DNA of 64,000 nucleotides from PALSA-1004 sp041483135 (lineage in GTDB: Bacteria; Pseudomonadota; Gammaproteobacteria; Burkholderiales; SG8-41). A program made the translations under genes and the position numbers. Positions within the stretch are counted from its first letter, which is position 1. Each line of letters starts with the position of its first letter. The notes under the pieces are model-generated. The model saw only the letters and a program-made list of their open reading frames with translations. It ran no database searches and had not been told where the DNA came from. This document shows positions 42,077-50,264 of the stretch, piece by piece. Location: assembly GCA_041483135.1 (NCBI GenBank), contig JBGPFE010000011.1:48703-112702 (forward strand). The letters are read 5' to 3'.

Positions 42077-42267
42077 GCAAGCATCCCTTGCCGTGGACGG
42101 ATCGCCAGCGGACTTTTTCAGCTGCGATAAAATCTCCTTGCGTTCAGTAGCTTAAGCCTGCCCCGCGGTTGCCGTGCCGGCATGCCGCGTGTATGCTGGC
42201 ACGTACCGGGAGGTGGTTCCAAGACGTTCCTGCGAGCACACCCGCTCGCCACTAAAAAGGTGTGAAG

Positions 42268-44757
42268 ATGAACGCGCTGCTGATCGTGCCGGCGATGCTC
42301 GCCGCCTTGTGGGTCTGTGCCTATCACCGATACAGCGCGCTGGGCTGGACCGCTGTAATCGCCGTCGGCTTTGGCGCAGTGATCGCCGAGGGCGGGCTGC
42401 CGCAATCCACGCTCATGGCGCTGTGGGTCGTGTTTGCAATCGGCGCAGTGTTGCTCAATCCGTCGCCGCTGCGCCGGGCCATACTCGGCGCGCCGCTGCT
42501 CGTGCTGTTCCGCAAAATCCTGCCGCAGGTGTCGCAGACCGAGCAGGAAGCGCTCGATGCCGGCACCGTGTGGTGGGACGGCGATCTTTTTTCCGGCAAG
42601 CCGGACTGGGCGAAGCTGCTCGCTTATCCGAAGCCGGCGCTCTCCGCCGAAGAAAGAGCATTCGTCGACGGCCCGGTCGAGGAATTGTGCGCAATGCTGA
42701 ACGACTGGCAGGTCACCTACGAACTCTATGATTTGCCGCCGCACGTCTGGCAGTTCATCAAGGACCAGGGCTTCCTCGGCATGATCATCCCCAAGCAGTA
42801 CGGGGGGCTCGGCTTCTCGGCGCTCGCGCATTCGGAAGTCGTGATGAAGCTCACGACTCGCAGCGGCACCGCGGCGGTGTCGGTGATGGTGCCGAACTCG
42901 CTCGGGCCTGCGGAACTCCTGCTGCATTACGGCGCCGACGCACAGAAAAAATACTATCTGCCGCGGCTCGCGAAGGGGCTCGAGATGCCGTGCTTCGCGC
43001 TGACGAACCCCGAAGCAGGCTCGGACGCCGGCGCCATTCCGGATTTCGGCATCGTCTGCCGCGGCGAGTGGGAAGGAAAGCAAAATGTGCTTGGCATGCG
43101 CCTCACGTGGGAGAAGCGCTACATCACGCTGGGGCCGGTAGCGACGCTGCTCGGGCTCGCATTCCGGCTCTACGACCCCGATCACCTGCTGGGCAACTGC
43201 GACGACGTCGGCATCACGCTCGCGCTGATCCCGACCAAGACGCCGGGCGTGCACATCGGGCGGCGGCACTTGCCGTTGAACGCGGTTTTCATGAACGGCC
43301 CGAACTGGGGCAAGGACGTGTTCATTCCGATGGACTACGTGATCGGCGGCGTCGATTACGTCGGGCAGGGCTGGAAGATGCTGATGAACTGCCTCGCCGC
43401 CGGGCGCTCGATCTCGCTGCCGGCCAACGGCGTCGGCATGGCGAAGCTGTGCGCGCTGACCACCGGCGCCTACGGCCGCGTGCGCACCCAGTTCAGGTTG
43501 TCGGTCGGGCGCTTCGAAGGCGTCGAGGAGGCGATCGCGCGCATCGGCGGCAACACTTACATCATGGACGCGGCTCGCGTGATGACCGCCGGCGCGGTCG
43601 ATCTCGGCGAGAAACCGTCGGTTGTGTCGGCCATCGTCAAATACCACCTGACCGAACGCGCGCGCCAGGTCATCAACGACGCGATGGACGTGCATGCCGG
43701 CAAGGGCATCTGCATGGGGCCGAACAATTATCTCGCGCGCGCCTACCAGCAGACGCCGATCGCGATCACGGTCGAAGGCGCCAACATCCTGACGCGTTCG
43801 ATGATCATTTTCGGCCAGGGCGCGATCCGGGGGCACCCTTACGTGCTGAAGGAAATCGCCGCGACCAGGGAACCCGACCACGCCAAGGCGCTCGTCGACT
43901 TCGACGCCGCGTTTTTCGGCCACGTCGCATTCGTCATATCGAACAAGGCGCGCGCGCTGTGGCTCGGCTCCACGCGCGGGCATTTCGTCGGCGTGCCGGG
44001 AGATGCGCATACGCGGCGCTACTACCAGCAGCTGACGCGGCTTTCCAGCGGCTTCGCGTTGATGGCCGACGCCGCGATGTTCGTGCTCGGCGGTTCGTTG
44101 AAGCGTCGTGAACGATTGTCGGCACGGCTGGGCGACATCCTGAGCCTGCTTTATCTCGCGTCCGCAGCGCTCAAACACTACGAAGACAACGGCCGTCCCG
44201 CCGACGATCTGCCGCTGCTGCACTGGTCGATGCAGGACGCGATGAACAAGATACAGGACGCATTTTTCGGTTTGTTTGATAATTTGCCAAACCGTTTCGC
44301 TGCATTTGTGTTGCGCCACTTGATCTTTCCAAACGGCAAGGAATTCGACCCACCGCACGATCGACTCGGGCAGCAGGTCGTGCATACGCTGCTCGAGCCG
44401 AACGAGGCGCGCGACCGGCTCACAGCCGGTGTTTTCATTCCGAAGGACGATAACGATCCGGTCGGGACGCTGGAGGCGGCGTTGCGCGCGGTGATAGCGG
44501 CGGAGCCCATCGGCGCCAAGATTCGGGCCGCGCGCGATAAAGGCATCATCGCGGGCCGGTTTCCGGACGAGATCATCGACGAGGCGTTGGCGAAGAGTGT
44601 GATCACGCGCGAGGAGAAGGCCGCGATGGAGAAGGCCGGGGTATTGCGCCGCAAGGCCATCATGGTTGACGATTTCCCGCGGGACCTCGGCAAGTCCGAA
44701 ATGTTCCAGACTACGCAGCCGGTCACGTTCGAAGCGCTGCGCCGCCGAAACGCATGA
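42268..44757 (+). CDS. fadE: Acyl-CoA dehydrogenase FadE (long, membrane-anchored)
   Basis: An 829-residue FadE-type acyl-CoA dehydrogenase catalysing the first step of long-chain beta-oxidation. Two hydrophobic segments at the N terminus (about 3-55) precede the dehydrogenase domain: WQFIKDQGFLGMIIPKQYGG, CFALTNPEAGSDAGAIPD, KRYITLGPVATLLGLAFRL, and MDVHAGKGICMGPNNYLARA. The C-terminal FadE extension (RLGDILSLLYLASAALKHYED...) is intact. Length is close to the E. coli enzyme. ATG 42268 is preferred over the GTG two codons earlier. It overlaps the next gene by 4 nt. Confidence 0.92.
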   Translation: MNALLIVPAMLAALWVCAYHRYSALGWTAVIAVGFGAVIAEGGLPQSTLMALWVVFAIGAVLLNPSPLRRAILGAPLLVLFRKILPQVSQTEQEALDAGTVWWDGDLFSGKPDWAKLLAYPKPALSAEERAFVDGPVEELCAMLNDWQVTYELYDLPPHVWQFIKDQGFLGMIIPKQYGGLGFSALAHSEVVMKLTTRSGTAAVSVMVPNSLGPAELLLHYGADAQKKYYLPRLAKGLEMPCFALTNPEAGSDAGAIPDFGIVCRGEWEGKQNVLGMRLTWEKRYITLGPVATLLGLAFRLYDPDHLLGNCDDVGITLALIPTKTPGVHIGRRHLPLNAVFMNGPNWGKDVFIPMDYVIGGVDYVGQGWKMLMNCLAAGRSISLPANGVGMAKLCALTTGAYGRVRTQFRLSVGRFEGVEEAIARIGGNTYIMDAARVMTAGAVDLGEKPSVVSAIVKYHLTERARQVINDAMDVHAGKGICMGPNNYLARAYQQTPIAITVEGANILTRSMIIFGQGAIRGHPYVLKEIAATREPDHAKALVDFDAAFFGHVAFVISNKARALWLGSTRGHFVGVPGDAHTRRYYQQLTRLSSGFALMADAAMFVLGGSLKRRERLSARLGDILSLLYLASAALKHYEDNGRPADDLPLLHWSMQDAMNKIQDAFFGLFDNLPNRFAAFVLRHLIFPNGKEFDPPHDRLGQQVVHTLLEPNEARDRLTAGVFIPKDDNDPVGTLEAALRAVIAAEPIGAKIRAARDKGIIAGRFPDEIIDEALAKSVITREEKAAMEKAGVLRRKAIMVDDFPRDLGKSEMFQTTQPVTFEALRRRNA

Positions 44758-45539
44758 GCGAAACGCTGCTGTATTCGGTTGCCGGCGGCATCGCCACCAT
44801 TACGCTTAACCGGCCGCAAGTGATGAACGCGCTCGATGCCGGCATGATCGTGCGGCTGCGCGAGATTTCCGAGCAGGCTGGCGACGATGCCGCGGTGCGC
44901 GCAATCGTACTGCGCGGCAACGGGCCGGCGTTTCTCGCGGGCGGTGACGTCGCGCTATTTCGTGCCAATTTGCCGCGCCTGCCGGCGATGATCGGGGAGC
45001 TCGCCGGTGACCTGCATCATGCCGTCGTCGCGCTGCGGCGTGCGCCCAAGCCGGTGCTCGCAAGCGTGCACGGCGCGGTGGCCGGCGCCGGCGTGAGCCT
45101 GCTCGTTGCGGCGGATCTTGCGATAGCTGCAGCCGATACCAAATTCACGCTCGCCTACAGCAAGATCGCGGCGAGCCCCGACGGCGGCAGCACTTATTTT
45201 CTGCCGCGGCTCGTCGGCAATCGCAAGGCGCTCGAATTGATGCTGCTGTCGGATACCTTCGACGCCGAGACGGCGCTTGCGCTCGGGCTGGTGAACTGGG
45301 TGGCGGCAAGTGCTGATCTCGCCGCCGAGACCGATGAAATCGCGCACCGGCTGGCGAGCGGGCCGACGATTGCGTTCGGCGAGACCAAGGCGCTGGTCAA
45401 TCGATCGTTTGAACAAACGCTGACAGCACAACTTGCTGCCGAAGCGCAGGCATTCGTGCGCTGCGCGCGTACGCGCGATCTTGCCGAGGGCGTGACCGCA
45501 TTTGTCGAAAAGCGCAAACCGGTGTTTAGAGGGCAGTGA
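44754..45539 (+). CDS. Enoyl-CoA hydratase/isomerase family protein
   Basis: A 261-residue crotonase-fold protein hydrating 2-enoyl-CoA or isomerising 3-enoyl-CoA. The N-terminal ATITLNRPQVMNALDAGM, oxyanion-hole segments FLAGGDVALF and HGAVAGAGVSLLVAADLAIA, and SPDGGSTYFLPRLVG with an acidic residue at the catalytic loop are present. It overlaps fadE by 4 nt. An extra hydratase separate from the FadB-like fusion may handle unusual or unsaturated chains. Confidence 0.88.
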   Translation: MSETLLYSVAGGIATITLNRPQVMNALDAGMIVRLREISEQAGDDAAVRAIVLRGNGPAFLAGGDVALFRANLPRLPAMIGELAGDLHHAVVALRRAPKPVLASVHGAVAGAGVSLLVAADLAIAAADTKFTLAYSKIAASPDGGSTYFLPRLVGNRKALELMLLSDTFDAETALALGLVNWVAASADLAAETDEIAHRLASGPTIAFGETKALVNRSFEQTLTAQLAAEAQAFVRCARTRDLAEGVTAFVEKRKPVFRGQ

Positions 45540-45658
45540 AACGTAAAAGGTGAAACGTGAAAAGTTCCCTCTCCCCCGTGACGGGGGAGAGCCAGCGCAG
45601 CGAGCGAGGGGGCCGGGCAGGGTGAGGGGGATCACTTTTCACCTTTGACGTTTCACTC
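45536..45658. repeat. Composite nested repeat 2: GTGAAACG arms around a CCCTCTCCC element
   Basis: The left arm GTGAAACGTAAAAGGTGAAA (45536-45555) continues to 45566. The centre is CCCTCTCCCCCGTGACGGGG-type sequence (45567-45630). The right arm of TCACTTTTCACC and GACGTTTCAC words is at 45632-45657. The left end contains the hydratase stop codon. Confidence 0.8.
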
Positions 45659-45697
45659 GGATGGCACCTTGTTATAGCTGCAGACAGCGGAGGTGGC

Positions 45698-46516
45698 GTG
45701 TCACTAGAAGGTAAGACCATTTTCATCACCGGCGCGAGCCGCGGCATCGGCCGCGAGATCGCATTGCGGTGCGCGCATGACGGCGCCAATGTCGTGCTGG
45801 CGGCGAAAACCGTCGAGCCGCACCCCAAGCTTGCCGGCACGATACACAGCGTCGCCGCGGAGGTCGAGGCGGCCGGCGGCCGCGCGCTGCCGCTCGCCGT
45901 CGACGTGCGCGACGAAATCTCGGTGCGTGCGGCGGTCGAGAAGAGCCTCGCGACGTTCGGCGGCATCGACATCCTCGTCAACAATGCGAGCGCCATCATG
46001 CTGACCGGCACGCTCGCCACGCCGATGAAGCGCTTCGATCTGATGTTCGGGGTCAACGTGCGCGGCACCTTTGCGTGCTCGCAGGCATGCATCCCGCATC
46101 TCATGAAGGCGCAGAATCCGCACGTCCTCAATCTGTCGCCGCCGCTCAACATGGGCGCCAAATGGTTCAAGGATCACACCGCCTACACCATGTCCAAGTA
46201 CGGCATGAGCATGTGCACGCTCGGCATGTCGGCCGAGCTTGCCCAGCACGGCATCGCGGTCAACTCGTTGTGGCCGCGCACCACCATCGCGACAGCCGCG
46301 ATCGAGGTTAATTTCCCGGCGGAAATCCTGAATGCGAGCCGCCGGCCGGCGATTATGGCCGATGCGGCCTACGTGATCTTCAATCGCGACAGCCGCCGGA
46401 ATACTGGCATGTTTTACATCGATGAGGCAGTATTGCGCGAAGAAGGCGTGACTGATTTCGATCGCTACGCAGTAACCCCGGGGGCACGCCTGTACGGCGA
46501 TCTGTTCCTGGAATAA
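45698..46516 (+). CDS. Short-chain dehydrogenase/reductase (HSDL2-like)
   Basis: A 272-residue SDR. The cofactor loop is TGASRGIG, the structural motif NNAS follows, and the catalytic YTMSK is intact. The overall pattern (VLAAKTVEPHPKLAGTIHS, LNLSPPLNMGAKWFKDHTAY, NSLWPRTTIATAAIE) matches the hydroxysteroid-dehydrogenase-like-2 group, thought to act in lipid metabolism. The GTG start is preceded by GGAGGTGG. It lies between the hydratase and the acyl-CoA ligase. A role in 3-hydroxyacyl handling is inferred. Confidence 0.85.
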   Translation: MSLEGKTIFITGASRGIGREIALRCAHDGANVVLAAKTVEPHPKLAGTIHSVAAEVEAAGGRALPLAVDVRDEISVRAAVEKSLATFGGIDILVNNASAIMLTGTLATPMKRFDLMFGVNVRGTFACSQACIPHLMKAQNPHVLNLSPPLNMGAKWFKDHTAYTMSKYGMSMCTLGMSAELAQHGIAVNSLWPRTTIATAAIEVNFPAEILNASRRPAIMADAAYVIFNRDSRRNTGMFYIDEAVLREEGVTDFDRYAVTPGARLYGDLFLE

Positions 46517-46536
46517 AACAAATGGAGGAGGTGTGC

Positions 46537-48354
46537 ATGTCAACGTCAAACCATGTCGACCTTGCTCACGTCATATCCCCCGAAGAGGCGGTGACTCTCG
46601 ACGGCTTGTTCGGCGCACGCGCGAGGCGCACGCCCGACACCATTGCCTACCGCGATTTCAATCAGCAGCACGCGAACTGGCGGGACTACAGCTGGGCGCA
46701 GATCGATCATCAGGTTGCGCGCTGGCAGGCGGCGCTCGAGCGCGATGGGCTCAGGCCCGGCGACCGCGTTGCGGTGATGCTGCGCAATTCGATCGAATGG
46801 GTGATTTTCGATCAGGCTGCGCTCGGCCTGGGCCTGATCGTGGTGCCGCTCTATACTCAGGACCGCCCGGACAATGTCGCCTATATTCTCAACGATGCCG
46901 GCTGCAAAGTGCTCCTGTTCGGCACCGTCGAGCAATGGAAGGCATTTGCCGGCGTGCGCGGTCAGTTGGGTGGGCTCACGCGCATCCTGACGGTCGAACC
47001 GCAGGCCGGGCCCGGCGATGACCCGCGGCTGAAGTCGATCGATCAGTGGCTGCCCGATGACGGCGGCGTAACCCGCCACCTGCCGCGTGATCCCTATCAG
47101 CTCGCGACCATCGTTTACACGTCCGGCACCACCGGCCGCCCCAAGGGCGTGATGCTGAGCCATCGCAACATCGTGAGCAATGCTTACGCCTGCCTGCGGG
47201 TAATGACAGTGGGGCAGCGCGATGTCTTTCTGTCGTTCCTGCCGCTGTCACATACGTTCGAGCGCACCTGCGGCTACTACCTGACGATCATGGCGGGATC
47301 GACGGTCGCTTATGCGCGCTCGGTGCAGCAGCTCGGGGAGGACCTGCAGACGATACGCCCGACCATGCTGATTTCGGTGCCGCGCATCTACGAGCGCGTT
47401 TACACCGCGATCAAGGCCAGGCTGGATGAAGGCCCGCCGCTGAAAAAGAAATTGTTCGCGCTGGCGGTGGATGTCGGCTACGCGCGCTTCGAGCACGCGC
47501 AGGGGCGCGCCGGCTGGCGGTTGTCGTTTCTGGCATGGCCGCTGCTCAACGCGCTGGTTGCAAAGAAAATCCTGGCGCGCCTCGGCGGCAATCTGCGCGC
47601 CGCGCTATCGGGCGGCGCGGCGCTGTCACCGGATATCTCTCGCGTGTTCACGGCTCTGGGCTTGTGCGTGCTGCAGGGCTACGGACTTACCGAAACCAGC
47701 CCCGTCGCCTGCGCCAACCGCCCGCAGGACAATCTGCCGGCGAGCGTCGGCCAGGCGGTTCCCGGCGTCGAAGTCAGAATCGGCGACAAGAGCGCGCTGA
47801 TGATCAAGGGGCCCAATGTCATGCTCGGCTACTGGAACAATCCGGACGCGACCAAGGCGATGATCGGCGCCGACGGTTGGCTGAATTCAGGCGACACCGC
47901 GCGCATCGATGAAACGGGCCACGTGTTCATTACCGGGCGGCTCAAGGAGATCATCGTGATGTCGAATGGCGAGAAGATACCGCCGGTCGACATCGAGGCG
48001 GCGATCATGCGCGATACGCTGTTCGAGCAGGTGATGCTGATCGGTGAAGGCAAGCCTTACTTGAGCGCGATGACGGTGCTGAGCCACGAGCAGTGGAAAA
48101 AATTCGCGGCCGAGCACAACAAGCCCGACGCCGCGGGTTCGGTGCGGCTGCCCGAGATAGAAAAAGCGCTGCTTGCGCGGATGGCGGCGCAGATGAGGGA
48201 GTTTCCGGGTTACGCTCAGGTGCGGCGCGTCACCGCAGCGCTTGAGCCGTGGACGGTCGAGAACGGGCTGCTCACGCCGACCATGAAGCTGCGCCGCAGC
48301 CGCGTGATGGAGAAGTTCCAGGCCGAACTCGACCAGATGTACTCGGGGCATTAA
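46537..48354 (+). CDS. Long-chain fatty acid-CoA ligase (FadD15/ACSBG-like)
   Basis: A 605-residue AMP-forming long-chain acyl-CoA ligase. ATP loop is YTSGTTGRPKG; other blocks are FLSFLPLSHTFERTCGYYLT (long-chain signature), QGYGLTETSPV, and the FITGRLKEIIVMSNGEKIPP hinge region. The ATG at 46537 sits 5 nt after GGAGGAGG; the earlier ATG at 46522 overlaps that site and is less likely. Its architecture is of the FadD15/bubblegum type rather than E. coli FadD. It activates imported fatty acids for the spiral. Confidence 0.9.
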   Translation: MSTSNHVDLAHVISPEEAVTLDGLFGARARRTPDTIAYRDFNQQHANWRDYSWAQIDHQVARWQAALERDGLRPGDRVAVMLRNSIEWVIFDQAALGLGLIVVPLYTQDRPDNVAYILNDAGCKVLLFGTVEQWKAFAGVRGQLGGLTRILTVEPQAGPGDDPRLKSIDQWLPDDGGVTRHLPRDPYQLATIVYTSGTTGRPKGVMLSHRNIVSNAYACLRVMTVGQRDVFLSFLPLSHTFERTCGYYLTIMAGSTVAYARSVQQLGEDLQTIRPTMLISVPRIYERVYTAIKARLDEGPPLKKKLFALAVDVGYARFEHAQGRAGWRLSFLAWPLLNALVAKKILARLGGNLRAALSGGAALSPDISRVFTALGLCVLQGYGLTETSPVACANRPQDNLPASVGQAVPGVEVRIGDKSALMIKGPNVMLGYWNNPDATKAMIGADGWLNSGDTARIDETGHVFITGRLKEIIVMSNGEKIPPVDIEAAIMRDTLFEQVMLIGEGKPYLSAMTVLSHEQWKKFAAEHNKPDAAGSVRLPEIEKALLARMAAQMREFPGYAQVRRVTAALEPWTVENGLLTPTMKLRRSRVMEKFQAELDQMYSGH

Positions 48355-48379
48355 TCGTGAAGGGTGAAGGGAAAATATC

Positions 48380-48781
48380 GTGAGTGGTGAAAACGCGGCG
48401 TTGCCGGCGGGTAAAGAACCCACGCTGCGCGTGGTGCCGATGCCGGCCGACTCCAACTCGAGCGGCGACATTTTCGGCGGCTGGGTGATGTCGCAGGTCG
48501 ACATCGCCGGCAGCATCCCGGCGATACGGCGCGCGCGCGGGCGGGTTGCGACCGTCGCGGTCAATTCGTTCGTTTTCAGGCAGCCGGTGATGGTGGGCGA
48601 CATCGTGAGCCTGTATGCCGAGGTGGTGAAAGTGGGGCGTACTTCAATCACCGTCAGCGTCGAAGTCTATGCCCAGCGTAACCCGGAAAAAGAAGAGTGC
48701 GTGAAAGTCACCGAGGCCACGCTGACTTACGTCGCGGTCGACAAGGATCGCCGCCCGCGTGTTGTATCGCCGCAACAATAA
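48380..48781 (+). CDS. Acyl-CoA thioesterase, YciA/hotdog family
   Basis: A 133-residue hotdog thioesterase hydrolysing acyl-CoAs. The catalytic helix region SNSSGDIFGGWVMSQVDIAG is the YciA-type motif with the conserved Asp in VDIAG. Also characteristic are VNSFVFRQPVMVGDIV and the SVEVYAQRNPEKEE strand. The start is GTG at 48380 after a short GTGAAGGG word repeat (48358-48371). It may relieve acyl-CoA overload within the locus. Confidence 0.88.
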   Translation: MSGENAALPAGKEPTLRVVPMPADSNSSGDIFGGWVMSQVDIAGSIPAIRRARGRVATVAVNSFVFRQPVMVGDIVSLYAEVVKVGRTSITVSVEVYAQRNPEKEECVKVTEATLTYVAVDKDRRPRVVSPQQ

Positions 48782-48794
48782 CGGCGTAATAGTG

Positions 48795-48822
48795 TTGTAA
48801 AAAAGCTTGGGACGCGTATATT
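48795..48822 (+). promoter_or_regulatory. Putative sigma-70 promoter of fadL
   Basis: TTGTAA (48795-48800) and TATATT (48817-48822) with a 16-nt spacer lie 58 nt upstream of the fadL start codon, in the AT-rich gap after the thioesterase gene. Confidence 0.45.
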
Positions 48823-48879
48823 TCAAATAAATCCGGCGCAGACCGGTGTTTGAGCGCTGAAATTGCCCAAGGAGGGCTT

Positions 48880-50157
48880 ATGAAGGCATGCCACAAGATC
48901 ATCGGCTTTGCTGTGCTCGCTGCGCTTGGTGCGGGGTCCCAGCAGGCGCTCGCATCCGGTTTCCAACTGGTCGAGCAGAACGCGAGCGGTCTGGGCAACG
49001 CCTACTCGGGCCAGGCGGCGGCGGCGGAGAACGCCAGCACGATTTTCTTTAACCCGGCGGGGATGACTTACCTGCCAGGCAAGCAGTTTTCCGGCTCGGT
49101 GAGCGCCATCAAGCCGTCGGCTGAGTTCAACAACGATGGCAATTCGGTCGCGCCGCCATTGAACCCGCTCGGCACCAACGGCGGCGACGCGGGTGGCTGG
49201 AACTACCTTCCTGCCGCCTATTTTTCCTGGCAATTGACCCAGCGATTCTGGGCTGGAATCGGAATTGCGGCCCCGTTCGGCCTGAAGACCGATTACGACC
49301 CGACCTTCATCGGCCGCTTTCAGTCGCAGAAGGTGGATCTCAAGACCTACGACATCAACCCGAGCATCGCTTTCAAATTCAACGATGTCTTTTCGCTCGG
49401 CGGTGGATTCAGCTATCAGAAATCCAGGCTTTCGCTTGACCGCTCTTTTTCCCTCGTGCTCTCAGCGGCGCCCGAAACGGTTTCGCTCAACGACAGCAGT
49501 TGGGGCTGGAATCTCGGCGGTATGCTCAATCTGGGGCCGGGGACGCGTCTCGGGCTGACTTACCGCTCGGCAGTCAACTACGACCTTACCGGTGGTGTGA
49601 CCGTCGCCGGGGTCGGCAACGCCTCCGCCAAGGCGTCGGTCAGTTTCCCCGATACCGCGGCGGTCGCCATTTCCCATCAGTTCAACGACAAGTGGCAGGT
49701 GCTGGGCGACGTGACCTGGACTCACTGGAGCAAAATCCAGAACATACCGCTCGTACTGACTTCCGCGCTGGGCGCATTTCCCGCAGGTACGGTCGCCGAT
49801 ACTCTCGACTTCCAGTTCAAGAACACGTACCGGGTCGGTGTCGGCGTCAACTATCGCTGGACGGATAGGTTCATGCTCAAGTTCGGCGGCGCCTTCGATA
49901 CCACGCCGGTGCCGGATTTCATGCATCGCACGACGTTTCTGCCTGACAACAACCGCGCCTGGCTGGCGATCGGTGCAAAATTTCAGTTCGACAAGAACAG
50001 CACGCTCGATTACGGCTATGCCCACTTGTTCGTGAACGATGGCGGTACTTTTCGCAACAAGGGAACTGCGGTTGCGCCGGGACAGCAGGGCATAGTCAGC
50101 GGCGTTTACAAGGATAAAGTCGACATCATCAGCATCCAGTACACCTACGCGTTCTGA
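48880..50157 (+). CDS. fadL: FadL/TodX-family outer-membrane long-chain fatty acid transporter
   Basis: A 425-residue outer-membrane beta-barrel importing long-chain fatty acids or other hydrophobic compounds. The signal peptide ends at QQALA-SGFQ, and the mature N terminus SGFQLVEQNASGLGNAYSGQ with ASTIFFNPAGMTYL (the NPA hatch motif) is diagnostic. Regular alternating strands follow, ending in IQYTYAF with a C-terminal Phe as needed for barrel assembly. A strong AAGGAGGG site precedes the ATG. It has its own likely promoter and an intrinsic terminator. Confidence 0.93.
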   Translation: MKACHKIIGFAVLAALGAGSQQALASGFQLVEQNASGLGNAYSGQAAAAENASTIFFNPAGMTYLPGKQFSGSVSAIKPSAEFNNDGNSVAPPLNPLGTNGGDAGGWNYLPAAYFSWQLTQRFWAGIGIAAPFGLKTDYDPTFIGRFQSQKVDLKTYDINPSIAFKFNDVFSLGGGFSYQKSRLSLDRSFSLVLSAAPETVSLNDSSWGWNLGGMLNLGPGTRLGLTYRSAVNYDLTGGVTVAGVGNASAKASVSFPDTAAVAISHQFNDKWQVLGDVTWTHWSKIQNIPLVLTSALGAFPAGTVADTLDFQFKNTYRVGVGVNYRWTDRFMLKFGGAFDTTPVPDFMHRTTFLPDNNRAWLAIGAKFQFDKNSTLDYGYAHLFVNDGGTFRNKGTAVAPGQQGIVSGVYKDKVDIISIQYTYAF

Positions 50158-50172
50158 CGTGTGATCGGCCCG

Positions 50173-50208
50173 AGCCGGACGGCCCGCGGGTGCCGCCCGG
50201 CTTTTTTT
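50173..50208 (+). terminator. Rho-independent terminator after fadL
   Basis: AGCCGGACGGC (50173-50183) pairs with GCCGCCCGGCT (50192-50202) with one mismatch, 8-nt loop, followed by T7 at 50202-50208. It lies 16 nt after the fadL stop and separates fadL from the FadB-like gene. Confidence 0.85.
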
Positions 50209-50264
50209 CGTCTGCCTGCCCGGTCGCGCGTGCTAGAATTCCCGTCCTGCCGCGGGGAATGCCC

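Noticed and set aside
42118..44385. 755-codon minus-strand frame opposite fadE
   Set aside because: Shadow of fadE's codon pattern; no family motif, no ribosome site, and complete overlap with a conserved gene.
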